This document shows, one piece after another, positions 1 through 7,238 of a stretch of 17,545 nt of DNA (its first letter is position 1; each line of letters starts with the position of its first letter). Below the pieces are notes generated by a model, which worked only from the letters and a program-made list of their open reading frames with translations, was not told the origin of the DNA and did not search any database. A program made the position numbers and the translations under genes. Source of the stretch: Phycisphaerae bacterium (GTDB taxonomy: Bacteria; Planctomycetota; Phycisphaerae; UBA1845); assembly GCA_021604825.1 (NCBI GenBank), contig BQJS01000093.1, positions 1 through 17,545 on the forward strand. Direction: 5' to 3'.

Positions 1-1
1 G

Positions 2-769
2 GAACTCATGAACCTGTCGCGCGCTTACGAACCGACGCTTAAGGCACTCGCCGATCGGGCGGGAGCAGCCGAGTCGCGGTTGCGAACCGCCAAAGGCACC
101 GAATCCGACGTTGATGATCTTGTCTTGCTTAACCAGTTGCTCGACGAGCCTGCTCGGACCATGGGTGCGTACGATGTGTTGGTCAAGCAAGATCCAAATG
201 CCGACATCGTCAAAGCGTTTGAACCGCATCTGTTCAACATGCGTATCGCCTCGGGTCGCTATGCCGACATCGTCGCCTCCAAGGAGACGGACAAGGACAT
301 CGCCCTGCGACTCAAGCATCTGTCAGGGAAATCATCTGCATTGACCGCGATTTTCAATTCTGACGATTCGCAGCAGATGGCCATGCGAAAAGCCGAAGCA
401 TTCGAGCGGTTAATGGGCTATTACCAAGCGTTTGTCGGTGTCTCCGACAGCGCTCGTGCCAGCGACCTTGCCGCCAAGGTTCTCGAGATCGACCGCAATC
501 CGGACATACTCAACGGACTGGCGTGGTCGGCATATCTTTCGGGAAAGGCGACGCAGGTTCACGTCGATCAAGCCGAAGAAGCGCTGAAGCCTTCCAACGG
601 AGCATCGATCGATGTCCTCGATACGTTGGTGCGCGTGTTGGATCAGATGGGGCGCACCGACGAAGCCATCAAACGGTGCAATGAAGCGATCGCCAACACC
701 GAGAACGAAAGGGAAAAGCATATCTTGCGTGCTTGCCTGAAAGACTTCGGTGTTTCGGACGTGTCGTAG
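2..769 (+). CDS. TPR-like helical-repeat protein, 3' part (5' end outside window)
   Basis: The frame is open to the left edge (Glu and Leu codons precede the first ATG at 8), so the visible 253-255 residues are probably the C-terminal part of a longer protein. The last ~90 residues look like tetratricopeptide helix pairs: 'LNGLAWSAYL' with a following 'AEEAL', then 'VLDTLVRVLDQMGRTDEAI', which fits the TPR pattern of small and aromatic residues. In planctomycetes this kind of TPR tail often follows a thioredoxin-like domain, but no CxxC or other catalytic motif is visible here, so the N-terminal domain is unknown. TAG at 767-769 is followed after 3 nt by a family A repeat, then by xseA. The role is probably protein-protein interaction; no specific function can be assigned. 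Confidence 0.75.
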   Translation, partial: ELMNLSRAYEPTLKALADRAGAAESRLRTAKGTESDVDDLVLLNQLLDEPARTMGAYDVLVKQDPNADIVKAFEPHLFNMRIASGRYADIVASKETDKDIALRLKHLSGKSSALTAIFNSDDSQQMAMRKAEAFERLMGYYQAFVGVSDSARASDLAAKVLEIDRNPDILNGLAWSAYLSGKATQVHVDQAEEALKPSNGASIDVLDTLVRVLDQMGRTDEAIKRCNEAIANTENEREKHILRACLKDFGVSDVS

Positions 770-772
770 CGC

Positions 773-793
773 GTAGGGTGGGCCGTGCCCACC
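773..793 (+). repeat. Family A REP-like palindrome, single copy
   Basis: A GTAG tetranucleotide is followed by the foldback GGTGGGC, loop CGT, GCCCACC. The 21-nt unit is identical to both arms of the pair at 10933-10996. It lies 3 nt after the stop codon of the TPR-like gene and 35 nt before xseA. GTAG plus a short foldback is the layout of REP elements mobilised by RAYT (TnpA-REP) transposases; membership of that class is inferred from layout only. Confidence 0.85.
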
Positions 794-827
794 AGTTGTT
801 CTGCTCAAATCAACCGGTTGATTCAAG

Positions 828-2393
828 ATGGCCCGTCGGCCCTTCAATCCTGACATGGCAGTCGGCGGTGCCGCCCCTTCACCCGCAAAGGTGTCGGGAC
901 GTTCGGACCTCACCGTTTCGCAGATCACGCGGTCGATCAAAGACGCGATTGAGACGGCGCTTCCCACCACCGTTCACGTGGTGGGACAGATGAGCAACGT
1001 CAAGAAACACTCCAGCGGACACCTCTACTTCACGCTCAAAGACGAGGGCAGCGAAATCGGCGGCGTGATGTGGCGCTCGCAGGTTGATAAGCTCAAATTC
1101 AATCCCGAAGACGGGGCCGACGTTCGTGTCACCGGTTCGGTCAGCGTGTTCGAGCGCAGCGGTCGGTATCAATTGTACGCCCGAAAAATTGAGCCGCTCG
1201 GATTGGGGGCGATGGAACTTGCCTTTCGCCAACTCTGCGAAAAACTCAAACGCGAGGGTTTGTTTGAACCCGTCCACAAGAAGAAACTGCCGCGATTTCC
1301 TCAGCGGATCGGCGTGGTGACGAGTCCGACCGGTGCGGCGATCGAAGACATCACCGATGCGTTGAAGCGCCGGTTTCCGTCGGCGAAAGTCTATGTGTAT
1401 CCCGCGATCGTCCAAGGGCCAGGTGCGCCGAAGTCGATCGCCCAAGCATGCCAATCGCTCAACCGCCGGTCGGTCGAGCTTGGTGGCTTGGATGTGCTCA
1501 TCGTGGGGCGCGGTGGCGGGTCGGCAGAAGACCTTGCAGCCTTCAACGATGAAGCCGTCGCGCGGGCGATTTTCGCGAGCAAAATCCCCGTTATCAGTGC
1601 TGTTGGGCACGAAGCTGACATCAGTGTTGCGGATCTGGTCGCTGACGTTCGGGCGGCGACTCCGACGGCTGCGGCGGAAATTGCGGTCCCCAATACGCAG
1701 GATGTGCTCGACGAATTGAGGCACCGCGGCGAGCTATTGGGGCGTCAGATTCGCCATCGGGTTCAACTGTGGCAGTCGATGTTGGCTGCCGAGTCCCGCA
1801 GGAAGGCGTACGCTGAGCCGCTGACGGGCGTTTCCGAACGACGCAATCAAGTGGCACAATTCGCACGCGATTTAGAGAGCCGGCTCACGACGCGACTGCA
1901 TCAAGCTCAGAAGAGAGTCGCCGACCTTGAATCTCAGGTTCGGCGCATCAGTCCGGACGTGTTGTTTGAAACGCATCGAAGTCAACTACTCAGAATCGGG
2001 CAGCGGCTGGGGCACGCCGTTACGCAACGGCAGCAAGCATCACAACATCGAACCAATCGGATGACGGCTCGGCTCACGTATGTCTCGCCGGAAGGAGCTG
2101 TGAAGCGCTACAGCGGTGGCCTTGAGTCGCTGAGTCACCGGATCAAGCTGGCGCTGGATGGCAAGGTCAAGGGCAGTCACCAACAGTGTGGCGCTGTCGC
2201 CAGCCGACTCGAAGCGTTGAGTCACAAATCGGCGCTCGCCCGAGGATTCTCGATCACCCGCCTTAAGAAGGGCGGCAAACTCGTGAGGCATGGTCGCGAC
2301 CTCAAGGACGGCGATCGCATCGTGACGGAGTTGATCGACGGGAGTGTGGACTCAAGGGTGTTGGATTCCGGTCAGCCGGAACTGTTTGATTGA
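828..2393 (+). CDS. xseA: Exodeoxyribonuclease VII large subunit
   Basis: This is the catalytic subunit of exonuclease VII, which degrades single-stranded DNA from both ends into oligonucleotides. The 521 residues show the full family order. An OB-fold DNA-binding domain spans about residues 28-125 ('VVGQMSNVKKHSSGHLYF'). The central catalytic domain contains 'GVVTSPTGAA' (162-171), 'GRGGGSAEDL' (227-236), 'FNDE' (239-242), 'SAVGHEAD' (257-264) and 'ATPTAAAE' (277-284). A long coiled-coil region follows, and the usual C-terminal 'LARGFSI' segment closes the protein. The start is uncertain: ATG 828 and ATG 855 are both in frame and neither has a clear ribosome binding site; the first ~28 residues precede the conserved domain. 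The stop codon sits just before xseB, so the two subunits are probably co-transcribed. Confidence 0.95.
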   Translation: MARRPFNPDMAVGGAAPSPAKVSGRSDLTVSQITRSIKDAIETALPTTVHVVGQMSNVKKHSSGHLYFTLKDEGSEIGGVMWRSQVDKLKFNPEDGADVRVTGSVSVFERSGRYQLYARKIEPLGLGAMELAFRQLCEKLKREGLFEPVHKKKLPRFPQRIGVVTSPTGAAIEDITDALKRRFPSAKVYVYPAIVQGPGAPKSIAQACQSLNRRSVELGGLDVLIVGRGGGSAEDLAAFNDEAVARAIFASKIPVISAVGHEADISVADLVADVRAATPTAAAEIAVPNTQDVLDELRHRGELLGRQIRHRVQLWQSMLAAESRRKAYAEPLTGVSERRNQVAQFARDLESRLTTRLHQAQKRVADLESQVRRISPDVLFETHRSQLLRIGQRLGHAVTQRQQASQHRTNRMTARLTYVSPEGAVKRYSGGLESLSHRIKLALDGKVKGSHQQCGAVASRLEALSHKSALARGFSITRLKKGGKLVRHGRDLKDGDRIVTELIDGSVDSRVLDSGQPELFD

Positions 2394-2425
2394 CGACATC
2401 GGTTGCGTCCTGCAACATGGCGATT

Positions 2426-2623
2426 ATGAGCAAGAAGAAGCTTTCATTTGAAGAGGCGATGGCCCAACTTACGGCGATTGCGGACGACATCGAAAAGGGT
2501 GAGATCGGGTTGGAGGAATCCATCACCCGGTACGAGGAAGGCATGAAGCTCCTTGCACAATGTCAAAGTATCCTGGCGTCCGCGGAACAGCGGATCGTCA
2601 AGCTCAAGCCCGAAACTGGCTAA
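2426..2623 (+). CDS. xseB: Exodeoxyribonuclease VII small subunit
   Basis: This 65-residue protein matches the XseB family: an N-terminal lysine run 'MSKKK', then 'LSFEEAMAQL' and 'IEKGEIGLEESITRYEEGM', with the C-terminal 'AEQRI' helix. Several small subunits bind the long helices of XseA and are needed for nuclease activity. ATG 2426 is chosen because it gives the usual family N-terminus. In-frame ATG 2417 and TTG 2390 are also possible, and the TTG would overlap the xseA stop by 4 nt, which would suit translational coupling. It lies 32 nt behind xseA. The next gene converges on it after a 57-nt gap that has no obvious terminator. Confidence 0.92.
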   Translation: MSKKKLSFEEAMAQLTAIADDIEKGEIGLEESITRYEEGMKLLAQCQSILASAEQRIVKLKPETG

Positions 2624-2680
2624 CGGTGGAGTCAGAATCTGCAATCAATACCGAACCCGCACAACCGTCGTGCGCACGCC

Positions 2681-3601
2681 TCACGTCACCGGCGCAAGTC
2701 TTCCAATCGCTTCGGAATCGGGTGTTTCATCGCTGAATTGCGACAAATCCGGCGCTTCCAAGTCTGTGTCTGTGTCATCAAATAGTTTGGTGCCGTCAAG
2801 CAACAAGATCAGGCCAGACTCATCTCGGGTTCTGGCGATCGAAGTGAATATTCCCGACTGCCCCAGCCGCTCGGGAAGCGGCGAGATCATTTCCTCATCG
2901 ATTCGAACAACGGAATCCACAGAATCGACCTGAACGCCCAGCTGTCGATCCTGCCATTCCAATATGACGATGAGCGGCTTGCGAAGTTCGTCAAGGAGTC
3001 CTCGGATCTGGTGCATCAGTGAGATCATCGTGTCGAGGACGGTTTCACTTGTTTCATCGATCAGTGCGTGAGCCTTATCGAACTCCTTGGTCTGTACCAG
3101 CTTCGTGACCTTGTCCGCGATGGAGTGGATGGTTTTGTGGGGTGCATCCATCTGACCGATCAATCGATAGAGCGTGAAGTTTGAGTTGGTGAGTGTTTGC
3201 ATCGCCAATTCATCCGCGATCAGCGCGTCATACCACCTTCCAAACGCGCACTTGTGCGGATCGCGGGCGAGGGTGAACTCCCGATCCTCGTGGACCGACG
3301 ACCTCAGTTCGTTGATCCAGTTGACGTGGTCTTCCTCGCGCTTCTCGAGGATGTCTGTGATCTCAGCCGTTTCCTTGGCAAGCGACGGCAAGTTGATCAT
3401 CGTGCGCAAGTCGCGAATTGTGATTACCCTTCCGCGCAAACTCAAAGCCCCCACGATATCGTCAGGAGTTTGCGGGAGCGATCGAATCTGATGGTCGGCT
3501 GAACGGGTGAGTTCCCGAACACAGTCGACGTGGATCGCATACTTCTGATGCGTCAGGGTGAATACCAGCCATTGATCTGTTGTGGTGCTAATTTGAGTCA
3601 T
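2681..3601 (-). CDS. CheW-type coupling protein with inserted CZB zinc-binding domain
   Basis: The 306-residue protein has three parts. Residues ~10-72 are the first half of a CheW fold ('WLVFTLTHQKYAIHVDCVRE', 'GALSLRGRVITIRDL'). Residues ~85-205 match a chemoreceptor zinc-binding (CZB) domain: H92 in 'DHVNW', C118 in 'HKCAFGRWY', and H155 and H159 in 'HKTIH' give the family's three-His one-Cys zinc site. Residues ~208-275 are the second half of CheW ('LRKPLIVILEW', 'LGVQVDSVDSVVRI', 'LILLLDGTKLF'). The tail is acidic. CheW couples chemoreceptors to the kinase CheA, and CZB domains are known to sense zinc and hypochlorous acid. ATG 3601 is preferred over TTG 3628 because GGAGG lies 9 nt upstream. 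It diverges from the flgM-like gene, which suggests a motility role. Confidence 0.9.
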   Translation of the reverse strand: MTQISTTTDQWLVFTLTHQKYAIHVDCVRELTRSADHQIRSLPQTPDDIVGALSLRGRVITIRDLRTMINLPSLAKETAEITDILEKREEDHVNWINELRSSVHEDREFTLARDPHKCAFGRWYDALIADELAMQTLTNSNFTLYRLIGQMDAPHKTIHSIADKVTKLVQTKEFDKAHALIDETSETVLDTMISLMHQIRGLLDELRKPLIVILEWQDRQLGVQVDSVDSVVRIDEEMISPLPERLGQSGIFTSIARTRDESGLILLLDGTKLFDDTDTDLEAPDLSQFSDETPDSEAIGRLAPVT

Positions 3602-3895
3602 GCTTGAGGGCCTCCAACTTTTAACCAAAAATTACATCGGTCGAACCATCGACGTATGGAAGTAATTGAGGCTTTAGTTTGGGCATTTCTTTGGGCCCGA
3701 AAAAGGCAGGTTTTGGGGACTCTGACGAGCGTGAGTGAGATGGCGAATTTGATGGGCGTATTGCCCAAATCTCCCGCCTTGCTGGGGCTGCGTCATGCCC
3801 CTCAGAGGCTCGATTTCGCCCGATGCACCCCGTTCATCCAGACTGGAACGGATGGGCAATATGTGGGCCCAAGGGGGATATGGCCTGCCCAGATA

Positions 3896-3904
3896 TGGTA
3901 TAAA
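3896..3904 (+). promoter_or_regulatory. Candidate extended -10 promoter toward flgM
   Basis: TGG followed by TATAAA fits the extended -10 form TGn-TATAAT of housekeeping sigma factors. No good -35 hexamer is visible 16-18 nt upstream, as is common for extended -10 promoters. Initiation near 3911 would give flgM a leader of about 235 nt that contains the nested inverted repeats at 3944-4008. Confidence 0.35.
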
Positions 3905-3938
3905 TTTGTAGATTTTCGGCGTTTTCAGGTCTAATAAG

Positions 3939-3967
3939 TAAAGGTCCGTTTCGGGAGGTGCCGATAT
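3939..3967 (+). promoter_or_regulatory. Candidate sigma-28 (FliA) promoter upstream of flgM
   Basis: TAAAGGTC and GCCGATAT, 13 nt apart, resemble the enterobacterial FliA consensus TAAAGTTT-N11-GCCGATAA. The -10 half matches at 7 of 8 positions and TAAA is intact, but the spacer is 2 nt too long. Its position before an anti-sigma-28 gene makes it plausible. It would start transcription ~170 nt before flgM. Confidence 0.4.
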
Positions 3968-4008
3968 AACTCATGACAAGGAAGTCAGGCACGGCGTGAT
4001 TCACGGAC
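3944..4008 (+). other. Candidate structured flgM leader (nested inverted repeats)
   Basis: Three helices nest without crossing. GTCCGT (3944-3949) pairs with ACGGAC (4003-4008), GTGCC (3958-3962) with GGCAC (3988-3992), and TGAC (3974-3977) with GTCA (3984-3987) around the loop AAGGAA. An 11-nt asymmetric bulge lies between the inner two. I cannot match it to a known riboswitch class. The sigma-28-like -10 sequence overlaps it, so promoter and RNA readings compete. Confidence 0.3.
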
Positions 4009-4035
4009 GAATCGACAGGACCCGTTGCATCTTGT

Positions 4036-4052
4036 TTGCTGACCGTCAGCAA
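4036..4052 (+). other. Hairpin or operator-like inverted repeat in flgM leader
   Basis: TTGCTGA, loop CCG, TCAGCAA form a perfect 7-bp inverted repeat 93 nt before the flgM start codon. No T-run follows, so it is not an intrinsic terminator. It could be an RNA stem or a dyad for a DNA-binding protein; the sequence does not decide. Confidence 0.4.
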
Positions 4053-4145
4053 GCCGATTTCAGTCCGGTGCTCAAGCTGTGAGTTATCGAGCCTGGTCAT
4101 GCGATCGCCCGAAAACCTTGTTTTGTTGTGATCGGAAGTGGGGCC

Positions 4146-4499
4146 ATGAACGAAATCAATCAGATTCAAATCGCCAACGCATCATCGCTTCTCAAGCCGG
4201 ACCAGGTTGCGAAACCTGCCGAGCATTTGAAGGCGGATCCGTCTGAAGCGAAGGCGCATCCGTTGGCGATTCACGACAACGCCACGACGCCCGACCACGG
4301 TCCAGACCGTTTGGAGGTTTCAGCTGCGGGGGCTGCCCTGGCGGAAGCCGGTGCGCAGGAAGCAACCGCCCGCGAGGCTTCAGTCCGGATCGAGAAAGTA
4401 GCCAAGATTCGAAGTGATATCCAAAATGGCATCTATGACATTGACGGTCGTCTCGACTATATCGTTGATGACCTGATCAGTGACATCACCAACAAGTAA
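4146..4499 (+). CDS. flgM: FlgM-like anti-sigma-28 factor
   Basis: The 117-residue protein ends in the FlgM signature: 'RIEKVAKIRSDIQNGIYDID' (81-100) followed by the final helix 'YIVDDLISDI', which matches the family pattern of R-x-x-I-x-x-G-x-Y-x-hydrophobic-D and a closing amphipathic helix. The 'DRLEVSAAGAALAE' stretch (54-67) is also typical of FlgM. The N-terminal half is polar and probably unfolded. FlgM binds the flagellar sigma factor FliA until it is exported through the completed hook, so late genes wait for assembly. ATG 4146 is chosen over GTG 4128 because GGAAG lies 8 nt before it. It stands alone, divergent from cheW-CZB and ending at a strong terminator, with no other flagellar structural gene nearby. 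Confidence 0.85.
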   Translation: MNEINQIQIANASSLLKPDQVAKPAEHLKADPSEAKAHPLAIHDNATTPDHGPDRLEVSAAGAALAEAGAQEATAREASVRIEKVAKIRSDIQNGIYDIDGRLDYIVDDLISDITNK

Positions 4500-4565
4500 T
4501 CACTCGCCCAAACCAATCTATTGATTGATCAGCAAAATTCGACCGCGCCGAACGCGGAATCGAGG

Positions 4566-4607
4566 GTGCCGGTGTCTGCATCACGCAGGCGCCGGCACTT
4601 CTTTTTT
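4566..4607 (+). terminator. Rho-independent terminator of flgM
   Basis: A 14-bp stem (4566-4579 with 4585-4598, three of the pairs being G-T) encloses the loop ATCAC and is followed by TTC and six Ts at 4602-4607. It lies 67 nt after the flgM stop. Confidence 0.93.
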
Positions 4608-4698
4608 ATGGCGATCTTAACCCAAGCGTAGCGTTTTCCTTGTTACTTCTGCGCAGCGCTGGGATTTAAGAACTCGCACTGGCTGAATTTGCTTTCCT

Positions 4699-4727
4699 CT
4701 GGATTCCCGCGTGCGGGGGAATGACGG
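4699..4727. repeat. Family C palindrome (FPRTRESR-type repeat)
   Basis: Read on the minus strand this is CGTCATTCCCCCGC then ACGCGGGAATCCAG, an imperfect foldback. Translated in one minus-strand frame it gives 'SFPRTRESR', a peptide familiar as a false-gene signature of a dispersed palindrome found in many bacteria. It lies in the convergent gap between flgM and the S41 protease gene, after the flgM terminator. Confidence 0.8.
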
Positions 4728-4774
4728 CATGGGCGCATCGCAACGTTTGAATTTAAGGCGATCTGAAGCTTTGA

Positions 4775-5998
4775 CTACGGGCCGGTTGCATTCAGCTTCT
4801 TCGACAACCATTCAATCGCCTCGCTTAGTTGCGGATCTTCGACGCCATCTCCACTTGCAACGTTGCTGACGGTCATGTCAGGCAGGATGCCCCATTGGGT
4901 GTGGTCTCTTTCATGAAGCGCGCGATGCACCACGCGGCCTTTGGGCAACCGATAGTACGCGGAGGTAAACCGAACCGCCCCGCCACCCTCAAGCTCTCGC
5001 ACGTATTGCACGCTGCCTTTGCCGAACGATTGTTCGCCGATGATGGTGGCGCGTTCGTGGTCCTGCAATGAACCCGCAACGATCTCAGCCGCACTGGCGC
5101 TGTACCGATTGATCAATACGGCGAGGGCGATCTTAAAATTGGTGCCCGAGTCTTCGGCGCTGTACTTGGTGAGCGCACCCTGCTGCGCTTGGATCGTGAG
5201 GATCGGCAGATCGGATTCGCCGACGAAGCGGTCGACCAGTTGAATTGCCTGCGTGACCAAACCGCCAGGGTTGTTGCGCAAATCGAGGATGAGAGCTTTT
5301 GCGCCATCCCTCATGCATTGCGTCATCGCCTCATCGAACTGATCGATCATCGATTCACCAAAGTCCGCAATCTTGATATGGGCGATCTGGCGGTCTTCGT
5401 CGATCAGCCAGTGCCAGCCGTCCTCTTTTTTCACGTGCCCGCGCACCGAATCGCTTTCAAAGCGAGCACGCTCGACGTGAAATTGCTGCGGCGCACTTTC
5501 TTCGGATCGTTCAATGGTCAGTAAGACGCGACTTTCAGGTGCGCCGGCCAGCCGGGAATTGATTGCAAAGACAGTCAGGTCGCGCGTCGATGCATTATCG
5601 ATCGCGATCAGGCGGTCGCCCGCCTCAATGCCCGCCAACTCAGCCGGTCCGCCCGGAAGCGGAGTCAACACGATCTGATCGTCGGTCGTGATTGCCACTT
5701 CAACACCAACTCCCACGAGTTTGCCAGCCAACTGTTCCTCGTAGGTCTTCATCTGATCGGCAGTCAGATAAGCGCTGTACGGATCAAGCGCGTCCATCAA
5801 CCCGCGAAGCGCCCCATCGTTCAGCTGTTGGGCGTCAACCGCTCTGACGTAGTGGTTCTCGATGAGCGTGTTGGCGTGTAGAACCGGGCGATAACGTTCG
5901 ACCAGCGTTTGGTGCCAAGCCGCACGGGGAGCGATCGCACAGAACATCGCTGCAATCAGACTGAGGGTTAAGAGCCAAACAACATGGCGTATTTGCAT
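4775..5998 (-). CDS. S41 family C-terminal processing protease (CtpA/Prc type)
   Basis: The 407-residue protein begins with a signal peptide or membrane anchor (residues 1-~27, 'HVVWLLTLSLIAAMFCAIA'). A PDZ domain follows ('GVGVEVA', 'PGGPAELAGIEAGDRLIAID', about 95-170), then the S41 protease domain. The Ser-Lys dyad is S302 in 'SASAAEI' and K327 in 'SFGKGSV'; their 25-residue spacing equals that of E. coli Prc S430/K455. 'LRNNPGGL' (240-247) is the usual substrate-binding strand. Such proteases trim or degrade periplasmic or envelope proteins from their C-termini. ATG 5998 is preferred over TTG 6046 because it puts the signal sequence at the N-terminus. It lies 116 nt behind the YbaK-like gene on the same strand and may be co-transcribed with it. 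Confidence 0.93.
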   Translation of the reverse strand: MQIRHVVWLLTLSLIAAMFCAIAPRAAWHQTLVERYRPVLHANTLIENHYVRAVDAQQLNDGALRGLMDALDPYSAYLTADQMKTYEEQLAGKLVGVGVEVAITTDDQIVLTPLPGGPAELAGIEAGDRLIAIDNASTRDLTVFAINSRLAGAPESRVLLTIERSEESAPQQFHVERARFESDSVRGHVKKEDGWHWLIDEDRQIAHIKIADFGESMIDQFDEAMTQCMRDGAKALILDLRNNPGGLVTQAIQLVDRFVGESDLPILTIQAQQGALTKYSAEDSGTNFKIALAVLINRYSASAAEIVAGSLQDHERATIIGEQSFGKGSVQYVRELEGGGAVRFTSAYYRLPKGRVVHRALHERDHTQWGILPDMTVSNVASGDGVEDPQLSEAIEWLSKKLNATGP

Positions 5999-6114
5999 TG
6001 GAAGAATTCCGAGATGAAACCTGGGCGTTAATGTCGAGACGGCCAATCAGACTAACTGCATCACCACTGCGTCGCAACGTGTCAGTCGGCAGCAATCAGA
6101 TGAACCAATCGGTC

Positions 6115-6600
6115 CTATGGTTCAATCGAAAATGAGAATACTTCGGGCGTCGCGATTTGAAGATAGTCATCGACGTTCATGATGATTGAATCGGTGAGGC
6201 TGCCGGCATTGAATGCGATGCGCTCGTTGGTGACGATGGAATCGTCAACGAACAGGTCGAACGGAAGGATGGGGCGGCCAAACGGCGGTACGCATCCTGG
6301 CACCAACCCGGTAAGTTCCAAGAGTTCTTCGGCGCTGGCAAAACGAACCCGCCGACAACCGAAGTGCTTCTTGATCGCCGAAGACCGAAACTTACGTGCC
6401 GCACTGAGGACAAACAAACGAAAGACATCCTCTGTCTTGACCAATAGGGCCTTCCCACCGATGCGTAGATTCTCGCCGCGCACTCTGGCGGAGTCTTTGG
6501 ACGTGCGGGTTTCTTCGTGATGGATCAGCCGATACCGAACGTCGTTGGCATCGAGAAGTTTGCAAATGCTGGCAAGGGTGGTTTGCTGCGAATCGTTCAT
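6115..6600 (-). CDS. YbaK/EbsC-type aminoacyl-tRNA deacylase
   Basis: The 161-residue protein fits the YbaK/prolyl-tRNA-synthetase-associated domain. It has 'GGKALLVKT' (48-56) with the conserved lysine K50, 'LTGLVPGCVPPFG' (96-108) with the family's G-x-x-P-P-F-G loop, and 'FNAGS' (130-134). These enzymes hydrolyse mischarged tRNA in the cytoplasm; family members differ in which mischarged tRNA they clear, and the substrate cannot be told here. ATG 6600 is the best start because everything upstream lacks family similarity and runs into the family B repeats; the ribosome binding site is weak. It diverges from the cysteine-cluster genes to its right. Confidence 0.88.
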   Translation of the reverse strand: MNDSQQTTLASICKLLDANDVRYRLIHHEETRTSKDSARVRGENLRIGGKALLVKTEDVFRLFVLSAARKFRSSAIKKHFGCRRVRFASAEELLELTGLVPGCVPPFGRPILPFDLFVDDSIVTNERIAFNAGSLTDSIIMNVDDYLQIATPEVFSFSIEP

Positions 6601-6692
6601 GGGCTGCACTGATTGTACGAATCTTCGGCACTCCACTACAATGTCTGTCTGTCCTGACTGTGTTCGTGAGCAAAGCACGCGATATCTATGAT

Positions 6693-6764
6693 GTGCCACT
6701 GCTCTGTGAGCAGTGCCGACTCCGATGGTAACGCTAAATTGCACTGCTCACAGAGCAGTGGCAC
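6693..6764. repeat. Family B head-to-head palindrome pair
   Basis: Two 24-nt arms, 6693-6716 and 6741-6764, are perfect reverse complements with a 24-nt spacer. Each arm is itself a foldback: GTGC, then CACTGCTC, loop TGT, GAGCAGTG and a final C. The pair sits in the divergent gap between the YbaK-like gene and the first cysteine-cluster gene, 36 nt before the latter's start. Confidence 0.92.
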
Positions 6765-6800
6765 GGTTGGGGATTCCTTGTGATTGTGGCATGAGGCATT

Positions 6801-7238
6801 ATGGCGAAAGAAAGCAAACCCAAATGGTACGCGGCTGGTCTCGCGTTCGAGTGCCAACAGAGCGGTAATTGTTGCAGCGGCGAACCGGGGCATGTTTGGG
6901 TGACCAAGAAAGAGATTGCGACGATCGCCAAATTTCTTGGCATCGATGGCGAATGGCTGCCCAAGAAGTTTCTTCGTCGCGTCGGGTTTCGCTATAGCCT
7001 CACCGAGCATAAGGGTGGCGACTGCATCTTTTTGGATCGCTCCGATGCGGGTTGCCCGAGTTGTCGGATTCATGAAGTCAAACCGACGCAGTGTCGAACT
7101 TGGCCATTTTGGAGCAGCAACCTGAAGTCGGCAGAACATTGGAATGAAGCGGCTCAGGGGTGTCCCGGAATCAATAGGGGGCCGACGCACACGCTCGTTC
7201 AGATCGACGAGATTCGGCTGATGAAAGCGCCGTCATGA
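6801..7238 (+). CDS. YkgJ-family cysteine-cluster protein (first of two)
   Basis: This 145-residue protein has eight cysteines in the arrangement of YkgJ-type (UPF0153) zinc/iron-chelating proteins: C18, the pair C24-C25 in 'SGNCC', C75, C85 and C88 in 'CPSC', C98 in 'QCRTWPFW', and C121. The 'VTKKEIATIAKFLGI' helix after the CC pair and 'CRTWPFW' are family features. The biochemical role of the family is not settled; metal binding is predicted from the cysteines. GAGG lies 5 nt before ATG 6801. The stop codon overlaps the next gene's ATG (ATGA), so the two are almost certainly translated together. Confidence 0.9.
   Translation: MAKESKPKWYAAGLAFECQQSGNCCSGEPGHVWVTKKEIATIAKFLGIDGEWLPKKFLRRVGFRYSLTEHKGGDCIFLDRSDAGCPSCRIHEVKPTQCRTWPFWSSNLKSAEHWNEAAQGCPGINRGPTHTLVQIDEIRLMKAPS

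Larger units (their letters stand above)
3602..4145. other. 544-nt divergent regulatory gap between cheW-CZB and flgM
   Basis: I see no convincing gene here. The part nearest the CheW gene is A/T-richer than its surroundings. Toward flgM it holds an extended -10 sequence at 3896-3904, a sigma-28-like promoter at 3939-3967, nested inverted repeats at 3944-4008, and a separate hairpin at 4036-4052. GATATGG occurs twice, 15 nt apart, at 3877 and 3892. Small open frames on both strands lack ribosome binding sites and recognisable protein content. Confidence 0.6.

Noticed and set aside
879..1724. Long open frame on the minus strand opposite xseA
   Set aside because: It lies wholly antisense to a clear xseA gene, is rich in Arg and His as expected from reverse reading of a G/C-rich gene, and shows no protein family.
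3656..3934. 92-codon open frame on the plus strand in the cheW-flgM gap
   Set aside because: It has no ribosome binding site, its composition is not gene-like, and it runs through the candidate promoter region.
3834..4169. 111-codon open frame on the minus strand in the cheW-flgM gap
   Set aside because: It overlaps the flgM start and leader, and its sequence shows no domain or start signal.
4617..4811. 64-codon open frame containing FPRTRESR
   Set aside because: The peptide is a known by-product of translating a dispersed palindromic repeat, and the frame overlaps the end of the protease gene.
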